Below are positions 16,520 to 24,550 of a stretch of 64,000 nucleotides of DNA, in pieces. A program made the translations under genes and the position numbers. Position 1 is the first letter of the stretch. Each line of letters opens with the position of its first letter. Source of the DNA: Kribbella sp. NBC_00382 (GTDB lineage: Bacteria > Actinomycetota > Actinomycetes > Propionibacteriales > Kribbellaceae); NCBI RefSeq assembly GCF_036067295.1, contig NZ_CP107954.1, positions 744,001 through 808,000 of the forward strand, in the 5' to 3' direction. The notes below the pieces were generated by a model. It was not told the origin of the DNA. It searched no databases and worked only from the letters and a program-made list of their open reading frames with translations.

Positions 16520-17880
16520 GAGCGCGGCTGATGAGTGTGCTCGCGATCGTCTCCTTCGTGTTGCTGGCCGCGTTGGTACTGCCCTTCCTTTTCGCTGTCT
16601 CCGATGCGCAGACCCAGCGCTTGCAACTGACTCGGAGCGCCGCGTTGGATCGCTTTGCCGGGCTCGCCAACCGGTCCGACTACAGCTCGGTCCGGATCGA
16701 AGCCGAACGCCATCAGGAGCTGTACGGCGAGTCGATCCTCGTCATCGATGCCTCCGGCAACGTCGTCGTCTCCACCGGCGGGCTGACCAAGTCTTCCGCC
16801 GGCGTCGGCGCCGTAGCCGACCTGGCCGCCCGGGACCTGCCCCAACTAACCATCGATGCCCTGCGCCCGTGGAGCTCTTCTCATCCCTTGATCGCGACCC
16901 CCGTCGGCTCCCCCCACGAGCCCGAAGGCGCAGTGGTCCTCGCTGTCGACGCCTCACGTGCAGTCGGCTCTGTACGCCGCCTCTGGCTAGCGATCTGCCT
17001 AGCCGCCTTCGCCGCCGCTCTGTTATTGCTGTTCATGGCTTCCCGCACCGCTCGCTGGGTGATCCGCCCGGTCAAGGTGTTGGAGGATGCCGTAGTCGAG
17101 CTAGGCCGATCAGCCACCTGGAACCAGTCCCTGGAAGCCAGCGGCCCACCCGAGCTACGCCGCTTGGCCCAAGCGGTAGAGGTAATGGGCGCGACAGTCC
17201 AACGCTCCATCGACGTCCAACGCCAAATGGTCGCCGACTCCTCCCACCAACTCCGCAACCCCCTGGCCTCGATCCGCCTACGCATCGATGGCCTGGCCCC
17301 AGAACTACGCGACCCCGCCAGCCCGGCCTTCCTCCATCTCCAAGACGACCTGGAACGCCTGGAAGACGTCCTAAGTGACCTACTAAAACTAGCCGCCCTG
17401 GAAAGCCGCGTCACGGATGGCCTGCCGCCCTCAGACGAGTCCTGCGTCGTCGCAGCGGTGTTGGCCGAGGAATTGGAAATCTGGCGCCCAGCAGCCACAT
17501 CCGCAGCCATAACCCTCACCCTGCAAACCGAAGACGACCTCATCGCCGCCGCAGCCGAACACGACGTCCGCCAACTAGTAGGCGTCCTCCTGGACAACGC
17601 AATCAAGTACGCAGGCAACTCCGCAACCGTGGCGCTGACCGCTGCGCGGGTGCCTGGTGGCCTGGAGATCCAGGTGTCGGACAACGGCCCAGGGTTGCCA
17701 ACCGAACAGCTAGACCTGGCCACCCGCCGCTTCTGGCGCGGAAGCGCCTCCACCCTAGGCACAGGCCTCGGCCTAGCAATAGCCGAACAAACCGCCCTAG
17801 CAATCGGCGGCACCGTCACCCTGACCCCCACCACCCCCCACGGCCTGACCGCCACCATCCAGTTGCCAGAGGCAACATGA
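16516..17880 (+). CDS. Sensor histidine kinase of the carboxylate-type operon
   Basis: A 454-residue membrane kinase. The first span is at 8-28, an extracytoplasmic sensor region of about 120 residues follows, then a second span at 156-175, a HAMP region, the dimerisation/phosphoacceptor helix with H244 (SSHQLRNPLASIRLRIDG), and the ATPase domain with N-box LLDNAIKYA, G1 DNGPGLP and G2 GTGLGLAI. All catalytic boxes look intact. It is coupled by four-base overlaps to the response regulator before it and the TAXI binding lipoprotein after it. The small sensor domain beside an encoded binding protein suggests that ligand may be presented by that protein. Confidence 0.92.
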   Translation: MRARLMSVLAIVSFVLLAALVLPFLFAVSDAQTQRLQLTRSAALDRFAGLANRSDYSSVRIEAERHQELYGESILVIDASGNVVVSTGGLTKSSAGVGAVADLAARDLPQLTIDALRPWSSSHPLIATPVGSPHEPEGAVVLAVDASRAVGSVRRLWLAICLAAFAAALLLLFMASRTARWVIRPVKVLEDAVVELGRSATWNQSLEASGPPELRRLAQAVEVMGATVQRSIDVQRQMVADSSHQLRNPLASIRLRIDGLAPELRDPASPAFLHLQDDLERLEDVLSDLLKLAALESRVTDGLPPSDESCVVAAVLAEELEIWRPAATSAAITLTLQTEDDLIAAAAEHDVRQLVGVLLDNAIKYAGNSATVALTAARVPGGLEIQVSDNGPGLPTEQLDLATRRFWRGSASTLGTGLGLAIAEQTALAIGGTVTLTPTTPHGLTATIQLPEAT

Positions 17881-18875
17881 ACCCCCACCACAGCAAACCC
17901 ACCCCAGACCTCCAGCCCACACCACACCACCACACGCCCACTACGCACCTCCAGCCCACGCACACCCGCCGCACCGTTCTTGCGGCCCTGGCTGCCTCGA
18001 CCACAGCGTTGGTCCTGGCCGCTTGCGGCAAATCGGACGACGCCAGCGATCGGTTGACCATCGCAGCCGGGGAGCCGGGTGGGTTCTATTTGGAGTTTGC
18101 TCAGCTACTGGCGGCCCAACTCAACATGGCGGGCGTCGCCAAAGATGTTGTTGTGCTGCCGACGCTCGGGAGCAAGGACAACCTGCGGCTGCTGGGTGAG
18201 CACAAGACTGATCTCGCGTTGAGTCTTGCGGATGCTGTGTCACCGAGCCCGCAGGTGAAGGCGCTGGGGCGCGTCTACGAGAACTATCTGCAGTGCGTGG
18301 TCCGCGCCGACAGTTCGTACAAGACGCTCGCGGACCTCGCCGGTACCAGGATCTCCGCAGGTGCCGCCGGCTCCGGCGCCGCTCTGACAGCCGCCCGCAT
18401 CCTCACCACCGTCGGCGTCGACTGCACCGTCGACCACCTGCTACTGGACCAAGCAACCAAGACGCTCGCGGCGCGAGGGATCTCCGCGATGTTCTGGTCC
18501 GGCGGCGTTCCGACGTCCACACTCGACAAGCTCAGCCAGACCGTCCCGCTCCGCCTGATCCCGCTCGACGGCCCACTCCCCGCGCTTCGACGTACGTACG
18601 GCCCCGTATATCAAGACGTCCGAGTACCAGCCGGCGTGTACCGCGGCACGGCACCCGTGAAGGTCGTCGGCATCCCCAACCTCCTCCTCTGCCGCCCCGA
18701 CCTGCCGAACGCGACAGCGCGCCGGATCGTGGAGACCCTCGTCCGCCGCGCCAGCAACCTCGTCCCACCGTCGGCCGTCGGGGCGCAATTCCTCAACCTG
18801 CAGTCGCTGGTTGTCAGCGCCCCGATCGACCTCCATGCCGGCGCCGTACAGCAGTACCGCCGGATGTACGGCTGA
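17877..18875 (+). CDS. TAXI-family solute-binding lipoprotein
   Basis: A 332-residue protein with an odd His/Pro/Thr-rich N-terminal extension of about 30 residues, a twin-arginine pair (HTRRTVLAALAAS) and a lipobox with Cys50 (LVLAACGKS). The mature part begins LTIAAGEPGGFYLEFAQLLA and continues LKTDLALS- and AGTRISAGAAGSGA-type motifs of TRAP-associated extracytoplasmic immunogenic (TAXI) proteins. TAXI proteins normally feed a fused TRAP permease, but none is encoded here. Instead it overlaps the histidine kinase gene by ATGA. It may deliver ligand to the MHS symporter or, more likely, act as the ligand-presenting part of the sensor. Confidence 0.85.
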   Translation: MNPHHSKPTPDLQPTPHHHTPTTHLQPTHTRRTVLAALAASTTALVLAACGKSDDASDRLTIAAGEPGGFYLEFAQLLAAQLNMAGVAKDVVVLPTLGSKDNLRLLGEHKTDLALSLADAVSPSPQVKALGRVYENYLQCVVRADSSYKTLADLAGTRISAGAAGSGAALTAARILTTVGVDCTVDHLLLDQATKTLAARGISAMFWSGGVPTSTLDKLSQTVPLRLIPLDGPLPALRRTYGPVYQDVRVPAGVYRGTAPVKVVGIPNLLLCRPDLPNATARRIVETLVRRASNLVPPSAVGAQFLNLQSLVVSAPIDLHAGAVQQYRRMYG

Positions 18876-18894
18876 TCAACTGTTGTACGGCACT

Positions 18895-19623
18895 TCAATC
18901 CCTCGATCTATCCATACCGTCGATCAGCAGGCCGACAGCTCTGCCGAATGCCTGGTCAGCAGCCTTCACCCAGGGCTGCGCACCTTGCCGGCGCTGATGA
19001 TCGGCGATCGCCGCCGACTCCGGGAAACGCTCGGCGAAATCCGGCGCGGCCTCGGCGAGCGCTTTGCCGGCGGCGGCCCACCACTCGAAATCCGCCTCTG
19101 TGATCGCCGCCCGGGCATCGATAGCCTGCCTGGCCGCGCCCTTGACGATGCTGAACAGCGCGCTGGTCGCCGCCTGGCGATCCTCGATCGTCAACTCCGC
19201 GGACGCCAGGATCCGGAGGAGTGACTCCAGCACCTGCTGCTCGTGCGGACCGAGCACCGGTCGCTGAATCTCCAGCAGCCACGGGTGCTGCAGATAGAGG
19301 TCGCGAAGTTTGACGCTCCATCGCGCGACAGCCTTCCGCCAGTCGCCGCCACTGCGCACCTCACCCAGCTCCGCGTGAACACTGTCGTACATCAGATCGA
19401 TCAGCACGTCCCGGCTGACGACATAGGTGTAGAGCGACATCGCGGTCCGGCCGAGTTCGTTGCCGACAGCCCGCATCGTGACGGCGTCGAGCCCGTCTTC
19501 GTCAGCGATCCCGACCGCGGAGGTGACGATCTCCTCGACACTCACGGCCTGCCGCGGACCGCGCCTGGGGCTCGCGGCCCGGCCCCACAGCACCGCGATC
19601 GCGCGCGCCGGATCAGTCCGCAT
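18895..19623 (-). CDS. TetR/AcrR-family repressor
   Basis: A 242-residue regulator. The DNA-binding domain is at about residues 28-75 (SVEEIVTSAVGIADEDGLDAVTMRAVGNELGRTAMSLYTYV), with the TetR_C-type ligand domain after it. The frame is open to 19878, but AAGGAG four bases before the ATG at 19623, and the divergent promoter beyond it, fix the start. It is divergent from an alpha/beta hydrolase gene with only 57 bases between them, filled by inverted repeats; the simplest reading is that it represses both itself and the hydrolase and is released by the hydrolase substrate. Confidence 0.92.
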   Translation of the reverse strand: MRTDPARAIAVLWGRAASPRRGPRQAVSVEEIVTSAVGIADEDGLDAVTMRAVGNELGRTAMSLYTYVVSRDVLIDLMYDSVHAELGEVRSGGDWRKAVARWSVKLRDLYLQHPWLLEIQRPVLGPHEQQVLESLLRILASAELTIEDRQAATSALFSIVKGAARQAIDARAAITEADFEWWAAAGKALAEAAPDFAERFPESAAIADHQRRQGAQPWVKAADQAFGRAVGLLIDGMDRSRD

Positions 19624-19627
19624 TTTA

Positions 19628-19674
19628 CTCCTTACGACGTAAAGTGTTATCGTCTTTCTATACAGCGTAAGGAG
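19628..19674. promoter_or_regulatory. Divergent TetR operator region embedding both ribosome sites
   Basis: The nine-base arms CTCCTTACG (19628-19636) and CGTAAGGAG (19666-19674) form an inverted repeat spanning almost the whole gap. Each arm contains the AAGGAG ribosome site of one divergent gene. Within the left arm lies TTACG-A-CGTAA (19632-19642), a near-perfect TetR-type operator; a degenerate copy (ATACAGCGTAA, 19660-19670) lies at the right. A TetR dimer at each would shut both promoters. Confidence 0.55.
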
Positions 19675-19680
19675 TTTATC

Positions 19681-20478
19681 GTGATCGACTTCGAAGTACA
19701 CGGCGACGGGCCGGATCTCTTGCTGCCGGTGAATCCAGCGGCTCCCGTGGAGGGCCCGGCCGCTGACCAGATACGGGCCTGGGGTGGGGATCCAGGGCTC
19801 GGCCACACGCTGGTCGACGGGTTCAGCAAGCGGTTCCGGGTGATCGCCTTCGACTACGAGAGCTTCCTCCAAGCGCATCCGAAGCCGTCGACACTCACGC
19901 CTTCAGTTCTGGTCGACGACTTCCTGGCGGTCGCGGATGCCGCCGGAGCCTCCTCGTTCGCGTACTACGGCTACAGCTGGCTCGGCATGGCCGGACTGCA
20001 ACTCGCTGTCCGCACCGATCGGCTGACCGCATTGGTGATGGGCGGCTTCCCACCGCTCGACGGCCCGTATGATGCGATGCTCGCCGTCACGGCCGCCACC
20101 CACGCCGAGGCCGGCCAGCCGGTGTCTGGTGCCGTCGTCGAGCCGGGCGACTGGGACAGTACAGAAATCGCCCTGACCAAGGACCAGACCCAACAATTCC
20201 TGACGCTCTACCAAGCCCTACAGGGTTTCGACGACCGCGCCGTCCAACTCTCCATCCCACGCCTCTGCGTAGTGGGCAGCGCGGACAACATCCAGTACGG
20301 CGAACGCTGGGGCAACACCTTGGTCAACATCGGTACCCCAGTGCTCGAAAACCGCGCCGAACTAGAGCAACGCGGCTGGACAGTCGAGATCCTGGACAAC
20401 CTCGACCACATGCAAGCCATGCACGCCGCACAGATCCTGCCCGTCGTCGAGCCCTGGCTCGCGGATCGGCTGCTCTAG
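19681..20478 (+). CDS. Alpha/beta hydrolase
   Basis: A 265-residue cytosolic hydrolase. The nucleophile elbow is YGYSWLGMAG (GxSxxG with the serine in GYSW), an Asp candidate lies in VVGSADNIQYG, and the catalytic His is in DNLDHMQAMHAAQ. The HG oxyanion motif common in the family is replaced by LLPVNPAAPVEG, so the oxyanion region is atypical. The GTG at 19681 has AAGGAG at a six-base distance. It is divergent from the TetR gene and convergent with a LuxR-type regulator; the two stop codons overlap (TAG on both strands). Likely role: detoxification or degradation of an ester or lactone sensed by the TetR protein. Substrate unknown. Confidence 0.85.
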   Translation: MIDFEVHGDGPDLLLPVNPAAPVEGPAADQIRAWGGDPGLGHTLVDGFSKRFRVIAFDYESFLQAHPKPSTLTPSVLVDDFLAVADAAGASSFAYYGYSWLGMAGLQLAVRTDRLTALVMGGFPPLDGPYDAMLAVTAATHAEAGQPVSGAVVEPGDWDSTEIALTKDQTQQFLTLYQALQGFDDRAVQLSIPRLCVVGSADNIQYGERWGNTLVNIGTPVLENRAELEQRGWTVEILDNLDHMQAMHAAQILPVVEPWLADRLL

Positions 20479-21461
20479 CGGGCGAGGTACTTGCGGACGT
20501 CGTCGGCGACCTGGGCCCGGTGGACCATTCCGTACTTCTTCAGGATCGCGCTGAGGTGGGTCTTGACCGTGTTGAGGCTGATGCCGAGCTCGACAGCGAG
20601 CTGGTCGTTGTCGAATCCTTCGACCAGGAGCACCGCCACGCCCTGCTGCGCCTTGGTCAGGGTGGCGAAGCGGCGTTCGGGTCCCTGGTCGGTGTCGAGC
20701 ATCATCTCCATCAGCTCCGACTGGATCTGCTCGGTCGCGCGCACCAGCCGGCCGAGGTGTCCCTGGACCGCCGCGCCGGACCCATCGGGTTCAGCCATCG
20801 CCTCGACGGCGATCGCGCGCAGCGACGCGATCTGGTGACCGAGGTACTCCATCACCCGGTCGGAGGTCAGCAGGCTCTGTCCTTCGTCACCCGCCGGCAA
20901 CCGGCGCAGCGCCTCGGTGTCCTCACCTTCCCTGGTCAGCACCCGTGCCACGAATCCACTGAGCCACTCGAAGGCGCGGACCGCGTTGTCGTCATAGCTG
21001 TTCGGCTCGTAACTGTGCATCGACAACATGCCGAACAACCGATCCGTGCCGCCGTCCCCAGCCCGGAAGATCGGCACCGTGACAGCATCCGCCGACGCCC
21101 GGGTGAGGTCGCCGAACTGGACCCCTGACCGCAGAACGGCACCGTTGTCATAGGCGAGCCGGTAGGTCTGCCGATGCTTCAGCAGCCAAGCGGTCTGACC
21201 GTTCGGCCCGAAGTTGTGCGTGTCCGGATCGATGTAGGCGCCGCAGTCGTAGCCATAAGGGAAGCGGACCCGGTTCGTACCGTGCAGAAATCCGACGTAG
21301 AAGGTGTCCACTCGGGCGATCTTCGCGCACACGGCGCGCACGTAGTCGTACAGACCGTAGTGGTCGCCCCGATAGAGCGACTGGATCTTGTGGTACGCCT
21401 CGCGCAAGATGATCGCCGTCTCGGCATCCACCCGCAGCGGAGCAGGCTTGTCGGAATTCAC
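20475..21461 (-). CDS. GAF-domain LuxR-type regulator (paralogue 1)
   Basis: A 328-residue regulator. The N-terminal two-thirds is a GAF-like sensor (VDTFYVGFLHGTNRVRFPYGYDCG through VTVPIFRAGDGGTDRLFGMLSMHSYEPNSYDDNAV), followed by a helical linker and a C-terminal LuxR helix-turn-helix (LTKAQQGVAVLLVEGFDNDQLAVELGISLNTVKTHLSAILKKYGM). The GTG at 21461 with AGGGGGA nine bases upstream is preferred to a TTG at 21497, and then the start aligns with its paralogue at 35978-36979. The paralogues share layout and many residues (FGD...SAD.VTVP.FR...FG..SMHSY). No phosphoacceptor receiver is present. Together they bracket the Hsp70/CHAT region. Confidence 0.88.
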   Translation of the reverse strand: MNSDKPAPLRVDAETAIILREAYHKIQSLYRGDHYGLYDYVRAVCAKIARVDTFYVGFLHGTNRVRFPYGYDCGAYIDPDTHNFGPNGQTAWLLKHRQTYRLAYDNGAVLRSGVQFGDLTRASADAVTVPIFRAGDGGTDRLFGMLSMHSYEPNSYDDNAVRAFEWLSGFVARVLTREGEDTEALRRLPAGDEGQSLLTSDRVMEYLGHQIASLRAIAVEAMAEPDGSGAAVQGHLGRLVRATEQIQSELMEMMLDTDQGPERRFATLTKAQQGVAVLLVEGFDNDQLAVELGISLNTVKTHLSAILKKYGMVHRAQVADDVRKYLAR

Positions 21462-21591
21462 CGGCCGGCGTCCCCCTGTAGCTAGTCCGTCTTGCAAAGA
21501 GGACTATGCCGCCGTCACGCTCGGTTGCCAAGGGCTCGCCCGGTACAAAGGGACATGCCAATAGCTGCAACTGGTGACGATGCCAGGTGGA

Positions 21592-22002
21592 TCAATTCAG
21601 TCGATTGACCAGGTCACGGACGCACGCGACCGTCTTCTCCCCTCGACCGGACGCCAACCTGGTGAGCGCTTCGATCAGCTCGGCGTCGCACTCGGCGACC
21701 CGTACCACCCCATCGGCCGCGACCACCTGGAGTTCCCCGTGGCCCAGCAGCCGGCTCCGGTGAATCGGCCGCACTGCGCCCAAGCGCAGATCGAACACCA
21801 ACCCACCCCGCCGTCGATCGACCTCCGCCCGCACCTGCCGAACCGCTCCGGGCTCTCCCACCACGAGTACCGAGGCCTTCACCGGCCGGATCCCACGAAA
21901 CGGCGGCACCTCAGCCGTCACGACCCCGACCCGCTCGGCCGTCTCCCGGATCGCCGGCAGATCAACGGGATCGATCACCACCACTTCACGAACGGCCTCC
22001 AC
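21592..22002 (-). CDS. Hypothetical protein, unknown family
   Basis: A 136-residue soluble protein that I do not recognise. It has no signal peptide or membrane span. The N-terminal part alternates short beta-like stretches (VREVVVIDPVDL, VKASVLVVGEPGAV, GGLVFDLRLGAV) with helices, and the C-terminus is a helix with a single Cys. A small alpha/beta sensor or adaptor fold is plausible. The start is the GTG at 22002, with AAGGAGA six bases before it. It lies upstream of the first GAF-LuxR gene on the same strand, separated by about 130 bases, and may be co-transcribed with it. Codon use looks native. Confidence 0.6.
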   Translation of the reverse strand: MEAVREVVVIDPVDLPAIRETAERVGVVTAEVPPFRGIRPVKASVLVVGEPGAVRQVRAEVDRRRGGLVFDLRLGAVRPIHRSRLLGHGELQVVAADGVVRVAECDAELIEALTRLASGRGEKTVACVRDLVNRLN

Positions 22003-22455
22003 CGTTTCTCCTTCTCAGCCAGACCGTTCACGTGAACGCGGGGGTGGCGACCCTGCGCGACCAGTAGATGCGGACCGCCCGATGTGCCGCCCCCAGCACA
22101 CCTCGCGATCAATCGACTCGAGCTCACCACCTGGTTGAGCTCAACCGACCTTTACCCGCATCCCCAACCTGGAGCCCTGCAACTCCCCGGCCGCACCATC
22201 CACCACCACCCACGCCCACAGTTCCGAGACCGGCCCCAGCGCCCGAACCACCTGTCCCCAGTGCCCCCACCGGAACAAGCAACCCATTGACCGCCAGAAC
22301 CATCGGTCTCCTCCATCCCCCCAACAAGAACACTGTCACTCTCCGCACTCCCCGCCCATCCCCCACCGAATGAGCCTTCAACCACTGCCCCCTCACCCTC
22401 GGGGTGATACGGGTCCCGGCCGTCCGTCAGGACCCGGTAGTGATGAGGAGGCGCG
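22003..22455. other. 453-base gene-free stretch, strongly C-rich on the plus strand
   Basis: The two short frames here encode only low-complexity Pro-rich (plus) or Gly-rich (minus) sequence and lack ribosome sites, so I call no gene. The stretch separates a leftward gene from a rightward operon and must hold both promoters. Near the right end are small inverted repeats: CACCC/GGGTG at 22394-22406 and CGGGTCC/GGACCCG at 22410-22436, the latter just before the AGGAGG ribosome site of the next gene and possibly an operator. Confidence 0.5.
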
Positions 22456-23091
22456 ATGAACAGAAAGTCCCTTGCCGGGTGGGCGGCGGAGGTGACGGTT
22501 CCGCCGGAGATCGAGCGGCGGGAGCGCTGGGCGATCAGGTGGAAGGCGTTTCGTGACTGCGCGCGGTACCGGCGGGTGCCGATCGGCCAGGCCACTGGCT
22601 GGACGCTGACGGTACATGCCCGGTACTACGAGATCTCACTGGCGCACCGCAAGCATCTCGAGGAACGCCAAGACAGGCTGGAGATCGAGCAGACGACTTT
22701 GCAGGCGCAGCTCGACGCGCCACCTGCCGGGCCGTACGCATCCCGGCCCCGGCCGACTGGCGACGCGCGGGAGCTGCACGACTGGGCGCGGGAACGGCGG
22801 ATCGAGCTGAAGTCTCTGGATGCGCAGCGGACCGGGACGGAGAAACGCCAGTCGGCCGCTGTCCGGCTGGCGGCCGTGCGAACCGAGCTCGGTCAGCTGG
22901 AGAGCGAGTACGAGACCTTCGACGCCTTGTGCGGAGGCGCGTATCTGATCCGCGTCGAGCTGTACAACCGCAGCCGCTACTCCAGGGCCGATCGCAGGAT
23001 CACCGAAGTAGCGTCCGGGCCGCCGTACGAAGGGCCGGGCTGGCGCCATCGCCGGACTCATCTGGCCAGCGTCCAAACCCGCAGTGCCTGA
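22456..23091 (+). CDS. Hypothetical coiled-coil protein
   Basis: A basic, soluble 211-residue protein of no family known to me. Residues about 55-85 (EISLAHRKHLEERQDRLEIEQTTLQAQL) and 105-155 (ELHDWARERRIELKSLDAQRTGTEKRQ, then AVRTELGQLESEYETFD) look like two coiled-coil helices joined by a Pro/Gly-rich turn. AGGAGG lies four bases before the ATG. It opens a rightward run of genes and is followed 10 bases later by a coiled-coil membrane protein, suggesting that the two interact through their coils. No catalytic motif is seen. Confidence 0.65.
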   Translation: MNRKSLAGWAAEVTVPPEIERRERWAIRWKAFRDCARYRRVPIGQATGWTLTVHARYYEISLAHRKHLEERQDRLEIEQTTLQAQLDAPPAGPYASRPRPTGDARELHDWARERRIELKSLDAQRTGTEKRQSAAVRLAAVRTELGQLESEYETFDALCGGAYLIRVELYNRSRYSRADRRITEVASGPPYEGPGWRHRRTHLASVQTRSA

Positions 23092-23101
23092 GGAGGCGAG
23101 C

Positions 23102-24355
23102 ATGAAGTTCTTTTCCCGACGTGTGCGAAACAACGGCATCGAGGCACTGGTGCAGCGCAACAGCGACCTGCCCGCCTTCACCCAGCTGCCGCCGGAGTTC
23201 GATCTGCCGCTGGAGCTGAAGGCGGCCGAGGCGAAGGCGCAGGCTGACGTGCAGAGCGGCGCGTACGACGTGACCGTGGTGGAGGCGATCGAGGGACAAC
23301 TCCCGTACGAGAACGAGATCGACGCCAAGATCGAGCGGCTGCGGTCCGAGGAAGAGGTCCGCCGGATCCTGGCCGAGGCCGAGGGCGACCACTTCGTCCA
23401 CCACGCGCTCGAGTCGACCGAGGACCGGAACGGCGACCAGCTCTCGTACGCCAAGCTGGAGCTGCAGGCCGGCCATCTCGAAACCGACCTGGCGGCCGCT
23501 GAGGCGAGCAGGGCTGAGCTCGGCCGGATCCTGCGCGGCGAGAAACTCGCGTCCGACGACACCGACTGGAGCGCGACCGAGCCCTCCGTGCCGACCTCGG
23601 ACAAGCCGTGGCGGATCGTACTGCGGCCCGAGCGGCTCAAGTTGTGGTTCACCACGGTCGGCCTGCTGATCCTCTTCGGCCTCCCCGAGGGGTACGTGCT
23701 ACGGCGGATCCTGGCCACCTTCATCCACGACGAGCAGGACTGGGAACTCAGCACCGGCCTGGCCGCGATGCTGATCGTCTTCATGGTGATGGTCCCGTAC
23801 GTCTGCGGGACCCGGCTGGTCGGCTGCAAGCGGCGCGGCAACGCCAACCGGCTCGACAAGATCGTCTTCCTCGGGACCGCGCTCTGGGTCGTCTTCGGGG
23901 CCGGCCTGGCGCTGGCCCGGACCGACACGTCGCGTCAGCTCTTCGAGGCCGACCAGCTCGGCAAGGCAGCCGAAGGCGGTACCACCGAGACGTTCCCGTA
24001 CTGGCAGACGCTGCTGATGTGGTTCGTCGCCATCCTCGCCGTCGGCATCGCGATGATGTTCATCAAGGTACTGACCCACAACCCGGTCCGGGCCGACGCG
24101 ATCAAGACCGACACCACCATCGCCCTGCTGCGCCGCAAGCTCAGCAAGGTGCGGACGTCGCTGGCGGCGGTGACCAACCACGCCGACTTCAAGCGCCGGA
24201 TGATCGACAAGCAGAACGAGGCCCGCCGGCACGTGTACGACGTGGTGCTGGTCCGGGCCGGCGCCCATGTGAAGCGCCACTACCGCGACAGCCTGATCAC
24301 GATGATGGGCAGCCCCGACTTCACCACCGGCCTGACCAGCGGGGAAGTCGCATGA
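23102..24355 (+). CDS. Coiled-coil membrane protein, unknown family
   Basis: A 417-residue protein. The first 160 residues are acidic and helical (ELKAAEAKAQADVQSG, RLRSEEEVRRILAEAEG, ETDLAAAEASRAELGRIL), followed by four hydrophobic segments at about 180-200, 216-238, 258-275 and 300-322, and then a basic helical tail of about 95 residues (LLRRKLSKVRTSLAAVTN). This gives a polytopic core with two large cytoplasmic arms. The start ATG at 23102 has GAGGAGG six bases upstream; an earlier in-frame start at 23084 lies inside the previous gene. It overlaps the next, very small gene by ATGA. I do not recognise the family; it may be an envelope scaffold for the system. Confidence 0.7.
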   Translation: MKFFSRRVRNNGIEALVQRNSDLPAFTQLPPEFDLPLELKAAEAKAQADVQSGAYDVTVVEAIEGQLPYENEIDAKIERLRSEEEVRRILAEAEGDHFVHHALESTEDRNGDQLSYAKLELQAGHLETDLAAAEASRAELGRILRGEKLASDDTDWSATEPSVPTSDKPWRIVLRPERLKLWFTTVGLLILFGLPEGYVLRRILATFIHDEQDWELSTGLAAMLIVFMVMVPYVCGTRLVGCKRRGNANRLDKIVFLGTALWVVFGAGLALARTDTSRQLFEADQLGKAAEGGTTETFPYWQTLLMWFVAILAVGIAMMFIKVLTHNPVRADAIKTDTTIALLRRKLSKVRTSLAAVTNHADFKRRMIDKQNEARRHVYDVVLVRAGAHVKRHYRDSLITMMGSPDFTTGLTSGEVA

Positions 24356-24522
24356 CCTGGCGGTTCTGGAAGTGGCGGCGGATCGAGCCGGACCGGTCCG
24401 GCCGCTGCCGCGCCTGCGCGGAGCCGCTGGAGGTCTGCGAGTCACCCGGCCACGACCGGATGGACTACGTGCACTGCTTCCTGAAGGTCAGCTGTCCGAC
24501 CCACGGCCGGAACTGGTTCTAG
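24352..24522 (+). CDS. 56-residue putative zinc-ribbon protein
   Basis: A very small gene coupled by ATGA to the membrane protein before it. After a basic, Trp-rich start (MTWRFWKWRR) come CRACAEPLEVC, H and DYVHC, then CPTHG. These six Cys/His positions are spaced as in a one- or two-site zinc knuckle. No other feature is visible, and it is too short for an enzyme. It probably binds zinc and acts as an accessory or stability factor for its neighbour. The overlap, its codon use and the free space after its stop support a real gene. Confidence 0.6.
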   Translation: MTWRFWKWRRIEPDRSGRCRACAEPLEVCESPGHDRMDYVHCFLKVSCPTHGRNWF

Positions 24523-24550
24523 AGCTTCACTACTAGGGGGGACTACCCGT

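Noticed and set aside
22068..22396. Short frames in the gap before the coiled-coil gene
   Set aside because: Pro-rich on one strand and Gly-rich on the other, without ribosome sites; explained by the C-rich composition.
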